DNA of 64,000 bases from Tubiluchus corallicola (GCA_030141605.1 JAQGDQ010000289.1:127001-191000), one strand, 5' to 3'; counted from the first letter of the stretch, positions 23,401-36,200 are shown. The notes: generated by a model not told the origin, from the letters alone. Translations and numbers: made by a program.

Positions 23401-26400
23401 TACGTTTTTGGTTGGTATGATTTTATGTATAAAAGTGGGTATATTAGCTTTTGCGTGTGAATAATCAAGGCCAGAGTGCCTTGGTGGTTTTGTCAGTAGT
23501 GAGTGTAAGTACTACGCATTAATTGTTCATAATAATGTTTTGTTTCTTAAACAATTGGATCTTCGGTCTTCTATAACACTAGTTATGTGTAGTTAAAGAT
23601 ATTCAGAATGGCATAATTATCCTCGCCTCGTTTGGTACTGTAAAATAAGATTAGACAAGATTCAAGTTGCAAGTTTTTGATAACTCAGTTTAGTAAACGT
23701 TTATTTACCTCTTTCATAGAAGTTGAAGTTGTTTAGCATAACCGGTGTCTTATCGTTTGCCCCACAAGCACTCAGCTCACATGTTAAGCCATTAGTTCCG
23801 GATCCTACATTGAAGCCAACACAGAGAGAAGCTGACAAGGAACATAAGTAAGCACATCTCATATAACTTTGGACATCTAGTGTCTCCAAAGTGCAGTTCC
23901 TGATTACTTTGTTGGTTAGTTGTTTTTCATATTCAATGTAGACCTTTGAGTTGAATGGAGTTACCATGCAGGTCAAGTAACTCGCCACTATTATGCATAG
24001 TAAGTAACGGATTGCCATAATAATATTTTTCTGAAATGACCAAGAGAAATGTCACAAGCAAAAGGAATGTTCGTCTATAGATACATAAGCGAAGAGAGAG
24101 CAAGACTATGTTATAAAGACTGATGTAGCCAGCAGACTGATTGATTAGTGATGTGACAGTTTTGGACTTGTTGCCAGGCATTGAGACAATAGCTATTGTA
24201 GGTAATAAATGGTGTCAAGGTGTTTTGTATTATTAACAGTATCAAGGAGTCTATGGTCTTCGTCTCGTCGTACTGCATGAATTATGAATGACCATCATGC
24301 AAATGGGCTGAGCACATAAACAAACAAACAACTAAAATAGGCATTTCCAAACAAGTGTTGTGTACATTTTGACTAAGCGTATTTTTGGGACCATGGCTCA
24401 TGTAGTCCTTATGTTACAAGGTACAAAGTAGCTGGTTGCTAGTTAATTAAAGGTGGACGACCACCGATTTAATTATCTGTAGTTTTGATTCATAATTGTG
24501 AAAAATCTAAAGGCTTCGGCCTTCAAACATAGCTATACACAATCTTACACTTTATCACTGACAATTCAGTAGAATACACAGTCATAGATGATGATTGAAT
24601 GAATGATTCGTTCAAAGTAAGTGGTTGCTAGTTACGTGAAGATGGAAGACCACTGATTTAATTGTCTGTAAAGGAAATTTGATTCTTAATGACAAGAAAA
24701 GTGGTAATCACTAAAAAAATATATCATCATTAAACAACAAAAAGGCACAACGTTTCAAGCCGCTGCCGTGGTTTATCATCAGTGGAAAAAGGAAAAAGAA
24801 AAAATCACATGAAGATAATAAAACTACGTTTTTGTATTATACTACCACTTAAAAATTGGTTACAATCACATGTTAAAATCGTGGAGGCACAAATACAAGC
24901 ACAGCTAAAACACGGAAGCAGAAAACAGTATCACTGGTTACAACCAGTGTAATTGACGTCAAGCATGTTGGCCTATCGCTCATTCTCCGTTGTCATGTAA
25001 GGACTCTCTTGGGAAATCGGGACACTCAGCTTGCATTGAATAACAGCTCTCTTTAGTAAACAAACTGACAACTGGTAATTTAAAGTAACAACATGCAATT
25101 TAGTGTATATGCCATATCCTAAGCGTCTGGAGATTCTAAATCTAAAGTCTTTAGAAGAGAGATGCATTCAAAAAGATTTAGCTTTATGCTACCAAATTAT
25201 TCATAGAGAAGTTGATGCTGATTTTGACAATTTTTTTTACCCGTGTATCTTGCAATAGTGGTAGTGGTAGTGGTAGAAGTCGTAGTCGTAGTTATACTCG
25301 TACTCATACTCGTAGCTGTAGCAGCAGTAGACAATTTATTTTGACAATATTCAACATAAAATATTGCACATACAATGTGACAATTTGTCAAGGAGACTGT
25401 CACAAAAAACCTGTAAGGTTACAGACGTGGCAGCCACCGGAAGAACGGAATATTCTACGAGAGTTACAAGAGTGATACAACAGTTATCATTCCGAGAGTT
25501 ACAACTTACATTAATGTAGTTGGCATACATAGCAGTCAGGTAGATTACATGAGTCACTATAAGAAGAGTGATAATTGCTCTTTTAATTCTTTAACAATGC
25601 AGCTTAAGCTGTAATTCTTACTATTAAATAACTTAAATTTAATATTAACTGTGGAATTTAATGATTATATTAGGAACAGTGTATGTGAGAGACTGTTCAG
25701 CATATTTAAGTGTTTTACAATAATGCATCTGTAACTGTTGTCTTGTAGGATAGGAATGGACATTAAATTTATAAACCAGTGGCAAATTTTTATAATACAT
25801 TAGCAAAAACTCATTTACACATTTATATTAATATTTCACAATAGTAACAGAATATACATCTTTAATCTTTAGAATTTTTAATATTTTAAATATGGGATCT
25901 GTATGAGCATTGTATTTAGCACAAGTCATTACTCTTACAACTTTTTTGAGCAACTTTTCTATTCTATTACACTTCGATCCCCACACGAGTATCCATAGTT
26001 AATATGACAGCTAATAAGACAAGCATATATTTTCATTTTGGCCGAAAGTGGTAAGAAATGCTTTAGCCTATTAATTATTTCAAGGACATTACAAATCTTT
26101 TTATATAAGACATCTGTATGAGCAGAACACGGCAAATGTTCATCGATGACTATCCCCAGAAATTTAAACGATACAACACGTTCAATTGTTTAGTCATTAA
26201 ATTAGGTTAAGGCCCATTAATCAGTGTTTTGTCATGGGGCAACACATCACATCCTATCATAGACATGTTGTCATAAGGTTCACACTTCATTTGAACATGC
26301 TAATTCCATTTATTAGTTAAGACTGTAAAACTCGAAGTTTGTTACCAGAGCAAGTTTAAATTCTTTTTTCAAAATGTACAGAGATATAACAAAATTAGTG

Positions 26401-29400
26401 TTTGACTTACCTTCAGCTGCAGAAACTTTAGGTCAGTGGCTAGTTTTTTAAAAGCATCACAAAAACATTTGGTATCCATTTCAGAGAAACTGGTTAGTAT
26501 ATTAAGGCTGTAGCTAAAGTAATCTGATACAAACATGGTGACTGTGTGACAGTACACTTCTGAAACCTCTTGATAACCATACATGTCGCCCATCTGGTTA
26601 CGTTATAGTATTAATTGCTATTTTGTTGTGTAAAAAGTGTCTGTAATGTAGCTTACTGTCTAACGTTCTCAATAGAAAAATGAACTGCTCGCAAATGGAA
26701 AAAGGGACAACTGTAGAGATGTGTTTGTGGAAAGCCTCTTTTTTTGGAAAAATCAGTGACGTGCAACTATTTTTTTATTGCAGTGGCACAGCATTAATGA
26801 ACTGAATCGACTACCCGACCTGAGGCATCTCAATTTTGCTCGAAATCCACTAAATGATTCATTGGATAAAGAGACCCTACGGGAACTTGTTATTGCAAAA
26901 ATAGAAAACTTGACACAGTTTAATCGCAGTAAGGTGTTTATTGCTGAGCTTATTACAGCTTAAAACTTTTCAGGCAATGTTTTCTATTTGCTATTATCTG
27001 TAACACGCAAGTCGATGGGCATTCTCTAGGCAAGCACTACAAATCAAGTTAAAGTACAGTGCAAGGTGACACTATTCGCATGGTAGTAACTTACTATGGT
27101 CCATGCAATATAAGTAAGCTACTGTATTTTGTAAAATAAAATTAATTTATCAAGATATCACAGAAGTGTGTACTTTTCTGTTGGCAAGCAGGCACGGTTT
27201 GCTTCTTTAGTTTTTTATCTCGTGCTCATGAACTGCACCTCTCTTTAAAATGTTTCCCAAATTTAATTTCTGAATTATTACTTATTTAATAATATGTAGA
27301 AAATGGCTTTTCATTGAAAAGTTTGATTTTTGATTTACTAGAGAATTTCTTTTTTCAAGCTGTGTTAATAGGATTTGTCTGCTTTGTGAACAGGTTACAG
27401 AAAGAGAAAGGATGGGAGCAGAACTCGACTACTTGAAAAAATTTGGACGTGACTGGTTAGACTCCGGCGGGAACCGGGATCCTTCTCTCGACAAGTCCAG
27501 TGCAACATTCCTTTCTCAGCATCCCCGTTATTTGCAATTAGTGAAAGGTACTACAAGGTGCAATTATTGCACTAAAAGAAAAAAAAACAAATTACTTGTA
27601 AAAATAAATTTAATTAATTTATCCACATTAAAATGAATTTTGGAGGTAACTAAATAAGTTTAATAAGATGGTTGTCGTATGGTAAACAGAGCAAGCATAT
27701 CACTTTGTGGACATTTAAGCAGCAAAGATTTCTCACTCCTAATTAGATTAGATAGTCAGTAGGTTTATTAAATTCACATGATTCTTCTTTGGATTATTTC
27801 TGTGGGTTAAGGTTTTCAATTTAGAACATTTTCCATGAAGTGAGACAAATATCATTGTATAAGCTGGATACATTTTAAAGAGATTGAGCGACTACCGAAG
27901 CATTCTAGTAGATTAAGAATGCCTTGTTTTGAAACAATTATTTTCATTAATTTTGTTTTCAGGAAAGGCTATACATTAATGCAGTAATGAGCTTTTTCAA
28001 TGAAATAAAATAAAAGTCTTCAAGTTTTCGATGAGTCTTTTTACAATCAGATTTAGATTCATTTTATGTACAGAGTATGGAGCACCACAGGAGTCAGAAC
28101 TTTATCTTCACACTTCAGCCATTAGATCATCTTTGATCTCAGTCAGTATAGAGTGTTTCAACTTGCCCAACGAAAAGCCTGTGCAAAAAAAACTACTAGG
28201 TATGCGTACAATATTTTACAATATCAAAAAGTATCAAGCTTTTAATGATACCGACGAATTCATTGTTCGATTGGACTTTTGACATACTTTTGTCAAACAT
28301 TTGGGATTTAGATTGGTACCTTGAACCTTCGCTGTGCTGGGGCACAGGAAGTTGCTGTATACTTGGCTACAAAAATAAGCAGTACCAAACCTGGTTAGTA
28401 AGTGGATAAATGAGCCACTGGGACAGCGGAATTGGGCAGTGGAATGAGGCACCTGTATTCCATGTAGGGAATGTGTATGTGTGTTTGTATATAGCTAAGA
28501 TGCCCCTGCCAGTTCAATATCTCGTCTTGAAGGATTGTTCTTGTTAATGAGCTAGATTTTATTTCTTACACACCTATTCAATATCAGTTGTAAGCCCTTT
28601 TATTGAGAGATTACAGTCGACTAACTATACTAACTATAAAAATTCAAAGCGGAATGTTTTTTTTTGGAAAAAGAAGAAGATAATGGTATGCAGACAAATA
28701 TACTGGCATATTTTTTGAAAATTTAACTGACGTAAAAGCTGTCGTAGTTTTGGAGATGTAAGAAAGAATTGGACAATCTTCATACATTCTCGCTGCTGGT
28801 TTCATCTTAGTTTAGTTGACTGCATCATTAGCTATTTAAAGCAAATAGGTCTTATTGTGTCGCCATTTAAATATATATACCAAAAGGCAAATCTTGTTAT
28901 GTCAGCATTTATTCCAACACTTCTGTGTTTTTCTTTTGTAGGAACCATGTCAGTTCAAAAACTAAGAGCACTAGTTCAGAGAATGTACAATGTCGACCCG
29001 CAGTCAATATTAATATCGTATGTTAGTCAACAGGTAGGTATTGAATGATGATATAGCTAAAAAGGAATTTGCATTGTTGTTGTTGCTGCTGCTGTTGTCG
29101 TCGTCATTGTCATCATCACTGTTGCTGACAGAAATGATGCAATAGCATTTATGTATTTGTATGTGCACAATAACTAGCATTGTTATTGACGTTTAGATGA
29201 AAAAATGCCCGTAAATGAAAACTAATTTTTGTCACAGAACTTTCAGTCTAGTTTTTGGTCATCATACTGTGATTGCTGAGATAGCATAACGCAAGTTTGT
29301 AGTGTGTTTCGTCACTCTGTGAAGGAATTTCTTTACCTTGAGGTAACAAAAAAGCTGCGAAAAAAGCTTCTCAACTTGGAGCCAAACAACTGCAGCATAT

Positions 29401-29740
29401 ACTCGTTGTTCTGTAGGACTGAAGCTCCTGAAGGAAAAGAACTGCTTTACTTTTAACTGTGTTATAGCGAACAAAGCAGGGGGAAAAGTTGTAAGTCAAC
29501 TGTGCGGTAGTAGCCCAATCCTGGCTTGGCACAAAATTTGTACACCCTTTTTCTCATCTCTTAATTAGTATATTCTTTCGCAAAATGGAAGAAACACTGA
29601 TGTGATGCAAATGTATCGTTCTTAAATTCAGCAATTTTTTATTTCAGATGCCTGACCACTGGATACCGTTAGATAATGACTTGCGGCAAATTTCACATTA
29701 TTCAATCGAAAATGGTGACACAATTTTTGTTCGCTGGTGA
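13434..29740 (+). CDS. TBCE: Tubulin-specific chaperone E (TBCE), 13 coding exons
   Basis: Exons: 13434-13542, 13885-13969, 14900-15020, 16297-16379, 16994-17182, 17473-17578, 18480-18652, 19602-19734, 26784-26933, 27394-27547, 28074-28199, 28942-29033, 29648-29740. All introns are GT-AG. The sum is 1614 nt, giving 537 aa, close to the 527 aa of human TBCE. Domains: an N-terminal CAP-Gly domain (about residues 8-85) with DWIGLDWDDPSRGKHCGVHN and SGSFVRPSK; leucine-rich repeats (about 133-383) with ITELDISDN, LKLLNLEGN and LRHLNFARNPL; then a C-terminal ubiquitin-like domain ending SIENGDTIFVRW. Known role: with TBCC, TBCD and TBCA/B it holds and releases alpha-tubulin during alpha/beta heterodimer assembly. 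The CAP-Gly domain binds the alpha-tubulin tail. The start is the first ATG after an in-frame TAA near 13390. Intron 8 (7 kb) hosts a separate minus-strand gene. Confidence 0.95.
15021..16296. other. TBCE intron 3
   Basis: No gene is seen. A stretch at about 15225-15310 (GGGACCTCCCCCAGAAAATT followed by an A/T-rich run) resembles a dispersed repeat common in invertebrate genomes but could not be delimited. Confidence 0.35.
17579..18479. other. TBCE intron 6
   Basis: No exon or mobile element is recognised. An open frame at 17627-17938 crosses the intron without splice support and has no domain. Confidence 0.4.
18653..19601. other. TBCE intron 7
   Basis: No gene is seen. Overlapping short frames on both strands around 18740-19040 look like shadows in unconstrained sequence. 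The frame at 19280-19606 has no domain. Confidence 0.4.
19735..22500. other. TBCE intron 8, first part
   Basis: Apart from the (TA)n tract, no coding or mobile sequence is recognised in the part of the intron before the nested lectin gene. Confidence 0.4.
20351..20415. repeat. (TA)n / (CA)n microsatellite
   Basis: A short ACACACAC block is followed by an uninterrupted AT dinucleotide run to 20415, inside TBCE intron 8. Confidence 0.95.
22527..22563. repeat. (ATC)n microsatellite
   Basis: An imperfect CATCATCATTATCATCATCA run lies downstream of the 3' end of the nested lectin gene. Confidence 0.85.
22805..24018 (-). CDS. Secreted PAN/apple plus C-type lectin protein, nested in TBCE intron 8
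   Basis: Two exons, 23709-24018 and 22805-23211 on the minus strand, with GT-AG splicing in phase 1, give 717 nt and 238 aa. Residues 1-22 look like a signal peptide (RYLLCIIVASYLTCMVTPF). Residues about 23-104 form a PAN/apple-like module with six cysteines (C42, C55, C59, C66, C80, C85). Residues about 109-238 form a C-type lectin domain: C109, C120, C137, WTSG, WVW, an EPN Ca2+/sugar motif at 201-203, YND at 221-223 in place of WND, and the final FICEK with C234. No membrane span follows, so it is probably secreted. EPN usually favours mannose-type sugars. The two inner disulfide cysteines of the fold are missing (NF instead of NC near 209, and none after YND). Immunity or adhesion roles are only inference. 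A weak TATA-like CTTTATAA lies about 100 bases upstream of the ATG. Confidence 0.9.
24424..24700. repeat. Direct repeat pair, period about 189 bp
   Basis: CAAAGTAGCTGGTTGCTAGT (from 24424) returns as CAAAGTAAGTGGTTGCTAGT (from 24613). In both copies the sequence runs on through GACCAC(C/T)GATTTAATT and a TTTGATTC(A/T)TAAT segment. A UUCG-type hairpin, AAGGC-TTCG-GCCTT, lies in the first unit near 24512. The pair sits just beside the hammerhead-like core and may be the repeated ends of a Penelope-like element. Confidence 0.6.
24753..24782 (-). ncRNA. Hammerhead-ribozyme-like core
   Basis: The minus strand reads CTGATGA (24782-24776), a potential stem II (AAACC with GGCTT, one mismatch, loop ACGGCAGC), then GAAACGTT (from 24756). 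CTGATGA-stem-GAAA is the conserved hammerhead core, and GAAACGTT is the form usual in Penelope-like elements and retrozymes. Stem II is imperfect, and I could not find a clear stem I/III partner with the cleavage triplet, so activity is doubtful. Confidence 0.45.
25110..25250 (+). mobile_element. LINE reverse transcriptase C-terminal fragment (plus strand)
   Basis: The plus-strand frame reads PYPKRLEILNLKSLEERCIQ and then DLALCYQIIH, the standard segment of CR1/RTE-like LINE proteins downstream of the catalytic region. It is cut off by a trinucleotide tract at 25252. Nothing complete remains. Confidence 0.6.
25252..25330. repeat. GTA/GTG-type trinucleotide tract
   Basis: Imperfect GTA, GTG and CGTA units extend to about 25330, with AGCAGCAG at the end. 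Open frames crossing it (serine/arginine-rich on plus, serine/threonine-rich on minus) are products of the repeat. Confidence 0.85.
25590..26220 (-). mobile_element. LINE reverse transcriptase C-terminal fragment (minus strand)
   Basis: Read on the minus strand: VVSFKFLGIVIDEHLPCSAH, then a LYKKICNVLEIINRLKHFLP segment, ISCHINYGYSCG, HTDPIFKILKILKIKDVYS, and lastly HSYPTRQQLQMHYCKTLKYA. This is the continuous C-terminal part of a non-LTR reverse transcriptase after the FADD box, with several stops. It differs from the plus-strand LINEs at 4.8-11 kb, so it is probably another family. It lies inside TBCE intron 8. Confidence 0.75.
29070..29130. repeat. TTG/CTG/TCG trinucleotide tract
   Basis: An imperfect run of TTG, CTG, TCG and TCA units lies in TBCE intron 12, with no coding role. 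Confidence 0.85.
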
Positions 29741-32700
29741 CACCTGTGGGCCAGTCTCAGAAACAATTGCTGACAGTTAGTTGTGGAATGCATTCATCTT
29801 GTAATCGAGTTACTTGGAAATTAATGATTTGCCGTTTCATTATAACCTTCAAGTTTTCATTTTTTCAACTCTTTGTAATCTTGTTATCTGTTGTTATTTT
29901 CAAAAGAAAATAATGTATTGTCATGAATTCACTTAGTTTTTTTAGTATAAAAAAACCTTTGAATTTGCTATTAGCAAATGAGCAGCAAAAACCATTTTTA
30001 CCTTTTTTTGTATCAATTGACCAATAAGTAAGCCATGTTTCAGGAATAAAAACGTACTTTAATTAGAACCAACACCATTCAATATAAGAAAAAACTTTCT
30101 AGCATCACAATTGGTTGTAACTAATAGTTGTTTCTGGAAGTGTATTTTGGATGAAGTTAACATGTTGTAACAATGATGATAATGAATGTTGTTCAAAATG
30201 TTTTTGTGACCATATTTCATTCTTATATTGTTATTCATTTTGTTTACCAGTGTGATCCAGTCGATATTTCAAGCCCATTTAGCAGTTTTTGTCAAGAAAC
30301 TTTTTTATATAAAAGAGTCTGTTTTGCTGTGACCCGCGATGTTGTAGTCATTCTTGTACCTGTTCATGTAATACTATTTTGAATGACTTACAGAATTGAT
30401 GGAAAGGCATCGTTCAAAACGTACCGTATGTTAGTATCCCAGTTTACTGAAGTATGCAAAACTGACAAATTCCCGGTTGTTTACATTATGCTTATTATAA
30501 TTAATTGTAGTTGTATGCCATTTTCTGTTCATTTGAAATAGGCATGTGTCATTTAGAAGAAATCATAGATGAAAGTTCAGATTGTGCTCAGCTTTTTAGT
30601 TCTTCAATACTACTGTAGTACTGCAGAAAAAATTAACAAAACACTCAACAGTAGTGTTATTTAAGAAAGTCGTCATTTATTGACCACAAAATAAATTACA
30701 CAGTTTTTTATAAATACAGTAACCAATATTTATTATGTACATTAAATATTACGCTCAGCAGCACCCAGACAAGACATGCGTTTGTACATGGCAGAAGCAA
30801 CATACGATTTCATGTTTTTAGTGCCACCTATTGTGCAAAGATGCAAACGATATCGCAGGATGCTATTTTAAGCTCTGTTTTTTACCTAAGGCAACAACCA
30901 ATGCATATTTAATGTGATACGTGTCTAATAATAATATCAAGTTAATTAAGAAATTATGATTATTGCCTCCAAGTAAAATAATGTACAACAAGTGAAAATA
31001 AGAGCATTAATTTATCATGCAAGTGAATATTAAGAAGGAGTAAATATAAAATAAAATCGTAGGCATTAAAATGCGAAATTAATTGTGCAGATTTTACAAA
31101 ACTATTTACAATAAGTTTACGAAACCCTTATTGATAATACCATGTAAAGTGAACACATCCAACAAAAATTATCATGAAGAATGGACATAATAGAAATTAC
31201 CATAACAGATTTGCAGAACAAAGCACATTCAATTTAAATTCAACGTCTGTCCTACTGTCTACCATTAAAGTTTCTCAACCAACTTTTCAGCAAAGTGAAT
31301 AAGGACGGGAAGCAGGTATTAATTTTCCTAGTTCTAAAAACTCATAAAAGTCATTCAAATGAAGTATTTTTTGTGCACATGTTATTTAGATGCAATATTG
31401 GGGGAAAAAAAGTGCAGCTGCGAGACAAGCTGCAGCCATGAGAATGTAGACAGTATAATCCAATAAAATCCATACTTAGTTAATGTCACTAAGTGGATAA
31501 AATACCATTAAATTAAAAACTAAAAGTACTTAATCTGACAAATGATTCATTTTATTCATGAATTAGTGTTTTTTCTAAGAACAAACACTCGGTAAAGATA
31601 AAAAATCCACTTAGTGGCAAACTTCTACTGTCAAGTCTGATCCAGCCAGATGAAGGCATTATCAAACTGTACTAATTATTTGCATTCATTCACATGTCAA
31701 AAACTAACTCAGCTGGCACAAAAATGTTATTGTTAAAAAAAGCAGAATGATGAATTTGTTAAGCTTAATACAAGTGCAAACTAAATGTGACAGTACCCCT
31801 GCACGTAATCTAACAAAAATAAGATTGCTTAGTCCAATTTGTCAAAGAAATCGTGCCGTATACTGTTGCAGTAAGCTGTTAAAGGCTGTTTGGTGTCAAA
31901 GCACAGGTCTAAGATGACTAGTTGATAAAGCAGCTGGACGATCTTACGACTTCAATTAGAACAACTGTTTAGTGAATAAGATTTCCACTATTGTCGTCAG
32001 TTTGGAGTTGTTAGTACACAATCGGAAATTGTGCTGACAAGCCACTGGCATAACAGTGCCGTAACAGTGGGCATAATAATGATGATGATTGTTATTACAG
32101 TAAAATCATCGTAGTGGGTATTTCTGCCTTAGTATGAAGTTTTCGAACTACTGCAGTTTACATTAAGTGCATTGCATTTTGCATTGAATGCCAAACTTGG
32201 TGTGTAAATCTATGTAAAAAAATGGCAGAAGTACTTAGGAGGTAACTAACCGGATTTGACAGTTTGTAAACTATAAATGTACGCAACTAACATTGCATAT
32301 TTTAAACACATAACATAAGCGAAGTGAAGCGGACAGAACAATTGGCATGACATAACCATGAAAGTATTGTGCTGTAATTCCAGTAAAATGCCTTGAGGAA
32401 GTACTGGAAAATGGCTGGATTGTGTGAGCAAGGCGCGTCCTTTCATACGAGAACTTAAACATGAAACTTAGATAATGGCACAATATGGGATAATCATAAT
32501 AATGCATAATAAAGGTGAAGTACTTTGATTTGTTTACCATTTTACATGCATATCAAGTGACTGTATCAATGATGTAATTGCTAATGCATTTCACATACAG
32601 ACAGAACAGGATAAAATAAAATATACATTAATATACATCTTAGTTTATCACTAGTGTGGCACTGTGCCAAGTCTTACTTCACAGTCAAATTGTTTGCACA

Positions 32701-33202
32701 TGTACAGACCTTACAGTAGAAAAATGGTAGAACAATGACCGAGACTAAATTTTACAAATTTCATTTCTTCAAGAAAATAGAATACTTACACAGTTACATT
32801 TTGTACTAAATTCTAAATCACACAAAATCATATATTGCACTTTTCTTTGGCTTATGAGTAGATAAGCTTTTAAGTTATACAGTATAAACAGAGTAGTCTG
32901 CAAGTTAATTGTCATTAGAAATCTGAAAGAAAATTCCAGTTTATCAAATGAAAAACAACTGAAGCAATTACATGTATTATTACTGGACAGTAAATGGCAG
33001 TGAATTTTACACAATCACCAAAACTAGTGCAATGCAATTTTCCAAAAAATGTTCTTGTTTTTAAAACCAAAATAATTAACACTAAGTAGTACTTAATATT
33101 AGTAGTAACACTAAGTAGTACTCTAACAATAATATTACTGTATTAAAAACAATTTAACATAATGTCCTGTGAAAACTGTACTGCACTAGCGGTGACTTTC
33201 AC
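29741..33202. other. Convergent 3' region between TBCE and DESI2
   Basis: No coding sequence is recognised. It must hold the two 3' untranslated regions. The TBCE side has AATAAA at 30045-30050. The DESI2 side is AT-rich for 2.5 kb with many possible signals, and one near 30660-30720 would give a long 3' UTR. The repeat AACACTAAGTAGTACT occurs twice at 33078-33123. Confidence 0.5.
30045..30050 (+). terminator. Candidate TBCE polyadenylation signal
   Basis: AATAAA lies 305 bases after the TBCE stop codon, on the coding strand. Other variants exist nearby, so this is a best guess. Confidence 0.4.
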
Positions 33203-36200
33203 TCAGTGTCGGTTGCTAAAATCTGGAGATCTTAGGGACTGCTGCAAGGCGACTGGAGTAAGCCACTCTTTGGGTAAACACTGTTCAAGAAACGGGACGC
33301 AAGATGAGAGATATGCTAGCCTGTTAACCCAGTTGGGAATTTCTTTTCCGCAAAGATACTGAAATTAAAACGAATAATGCTATTATCTTTTGCTACTTTA
33401 TGTTTTTTTTATTTCATACAGTTTGATTACATTGCACTCCAGACTCCAGAACTCAGAAATAGTGCTTAGCGTTTACTACGGCTGTGTGGGACTGATACCT
33501 ATTTACCTATTTCATTTTCAAAGATAATTTTCTCTGATAAAACACTGAAATGGCAAAGTAATTTTTCTAACAATAAATTTTGCATTCAGTTAATAACCAG
33601 ACCTACTGTCACTTAACTCGCCAAGTACATACCGTAACAACTTAAGTATTCCTCCCAAATACTTAATAGAAGTTATCAAGATATTTTCTCCTACTACCAG
33701 TAGTTACACATCTGATATCAGAATCAGCAACCGGATAAATACATGTGTTACAGAATAATATTTACTAAACAAAATTCGGATCTTAAACAAAGCAAATCAG
33801 ACCAGCAAAACAATCCTAGAATGTTCTACACCACTAAGCAGTTGCAGAGATCTTCAGACACACAAAAGCCATATCTATGGTATTGCAATAGTAGGTGTCT
33901 TTGGAAAATAACAGCAATGAGAAACTTACCACCATGATTTGTCTTTTTAAGCTATATTTCTCACACTGCTGATTTATTTTAATTTTAATTAATAAAAAAG
34001 GTAACATAATACTATTCACATACTTATCATATGTAAATGACCAGTTTATCATCTGTCAGTTCAGCATGATAAATATTTTAGACACTGCTACAGTCCAGCA
34101 TAAAAATGTAACTCTGTCTGTAGTAATTAACTACAGGAAAATGAAAGTTTCCAACATACCGTAGTGAGTGCTGAAGTAAAGTGATTGCAGTTTTTGCTCA
34201 TTAAATGATACTTGTCTCCTCGAAACTCCTTCCCTAATGTCTCGATTATTTTACAAACTTCAGACCGAGTAAAATCTGTGTGTCCGATCACAATCGACTG
34301 GCTGTAACAGCATAATCAATTAGTAACATCAACTAAGCATTTTGAAAGAATGAATCATACATTAATGCAATAGTAACAGAAACCAGTGCCCAATTTCACA
34401 AAGCTCTCAATAAGTTAACAATGCCAGTAACTTAATTATCAGTAACTGGGTTGTAATAACAATGTTGCTAGCTTAGTGAAGGCTTTGTGAAATGGCCCAA
34501 TTCACTTCACTGCAGGCATCGAACAAATCTTCAAACAAATTTGCAGACACAGTGATTTTTCTCATCAACTTTCGTACACTACACACATTATCACAACAAA
34601 ATGTAATCAAAATAAATTCAGGAATTAGCCAAGTAACTAGTGATCTTTATGCAGCCTATCAAACAATAGTACTTGACTGCCCTTGACTAAATAAAAATGC
34701 CTCAACGGAATGAGGAATATTGCTCAAAAAATGGCACACAATTAGTTATCCAATTAAACTAAAGAACTACGCACTTGTAGGCTGTAATAAAAATTTAGTA
34801 AGCACTGAGTACTCCAGTGGACAGCAAACATTTAGATCAATAAAGTGAAAAACGAGGAATAACCGAATCATAGCAATTTGATTCTGCTATTATGTACTTG
34901 GTGAATCTGGCCATATTGAGCAAGATCTATATCAGATAGAAAACATAAACAGCAGACAGCCAAGACACTCACATGTATTCACTAATCTAATTACCTACTT
35001 TACTATGTTATTTGACTAATTAGTAGAACTCTAGTAACTACCTTGCTTCAAAAGTACACTAGTAGCTCATCACACTTTAAAGAATGCAGGATAAAAGTCT
35101 TGCGTTTTTACCAGGACCACAGATTTTACTCACCGAAATTTAAAATGTTCCCCAAGGTCATCGGAGTCTTTGGGTGAGATCTCAAATATACCTGTCATAG
35201 GAAACGGGTGGCCTCCGTACGCATATTCTAAAACAACAAGAGGTGTTGCAGGAAATTCAACATAGGAAATTCAACAAGCATCTGTAATTTTCATACTTGT
35301 TGCTTGCAAATGCAAAAGTTACCTTGTTTATAAAAAATTCTGTGTAAAGGCATGTTATTTTAAGTTTTGTCAATCTATAAACCACACGAAAGCCTCCACT
35401 AATCTAAAATACTTCAAACAAATAATCACGAAACATGTCTATCATAATGATGGCATGTCATGAAATTTTCAAAGTAACCAATTTTATGCATTTACTCTGA
35501 CTGATTTAACATGTAAATTAGGTAGGAAAAATATCTTCGACATAAACATGCATCTCTGATCTTAGGATCCAGCCAATTACAAAACTAAAGTTAAAATGTT
35601 AATGCACTAGAATTAGATTTCGACAACAAAAATGCAGAACAACAAATTCAAAGTAAAAAATAAAAAAGAAGACAAAAACTGTGCAGAAGTAATTTGATAA
35701 TAAACCTCTTAATGTTTCATAAAAAATAGGCTTATTGACTGCTATTGAACACCTTTCAACCAACAAAAATCTTTAGCTTTTTCCATGATTTTGTTTCATT
35801 TCGTTTTTTTAAGCTTTCCGACAGTCAGCTGACTGAAGAAAAAATGAAATTACAATGAAATCTGCAGAAGTAAAGATGCCCAATAACGAAAAATGCTTGC
35901 ATGGTTGACACTGATCAATAATAAAAGCAAATTTTGCTTCGCAAAGGGTTAATCTGATCTTTGTCAATGACAGCATAAGGGCGGGTAAGGACGAAACAAA
36001 TGAAATGGCAGTGGCAAGTCAAGACGTGCGCTGAATGATTAAACATTCACTGAGATGAACATAAATAGCTACAATGGACGGATGAGCTTCACATATGCAT
36101 GCTGGTCAATAATGGCACTCACGCGCATAGTTGACAGGGATTGTAATCACTTTTATCACAGTTATAGACATGGCTTGCTGATAACTCAGCCAGTCTAACA

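Noticed and set aside
25197-25557. Ser/Arg- or Ser/Thr-rich small proteins
   Set aside because: Translations of the trinucleotide tract at 25252-25330.
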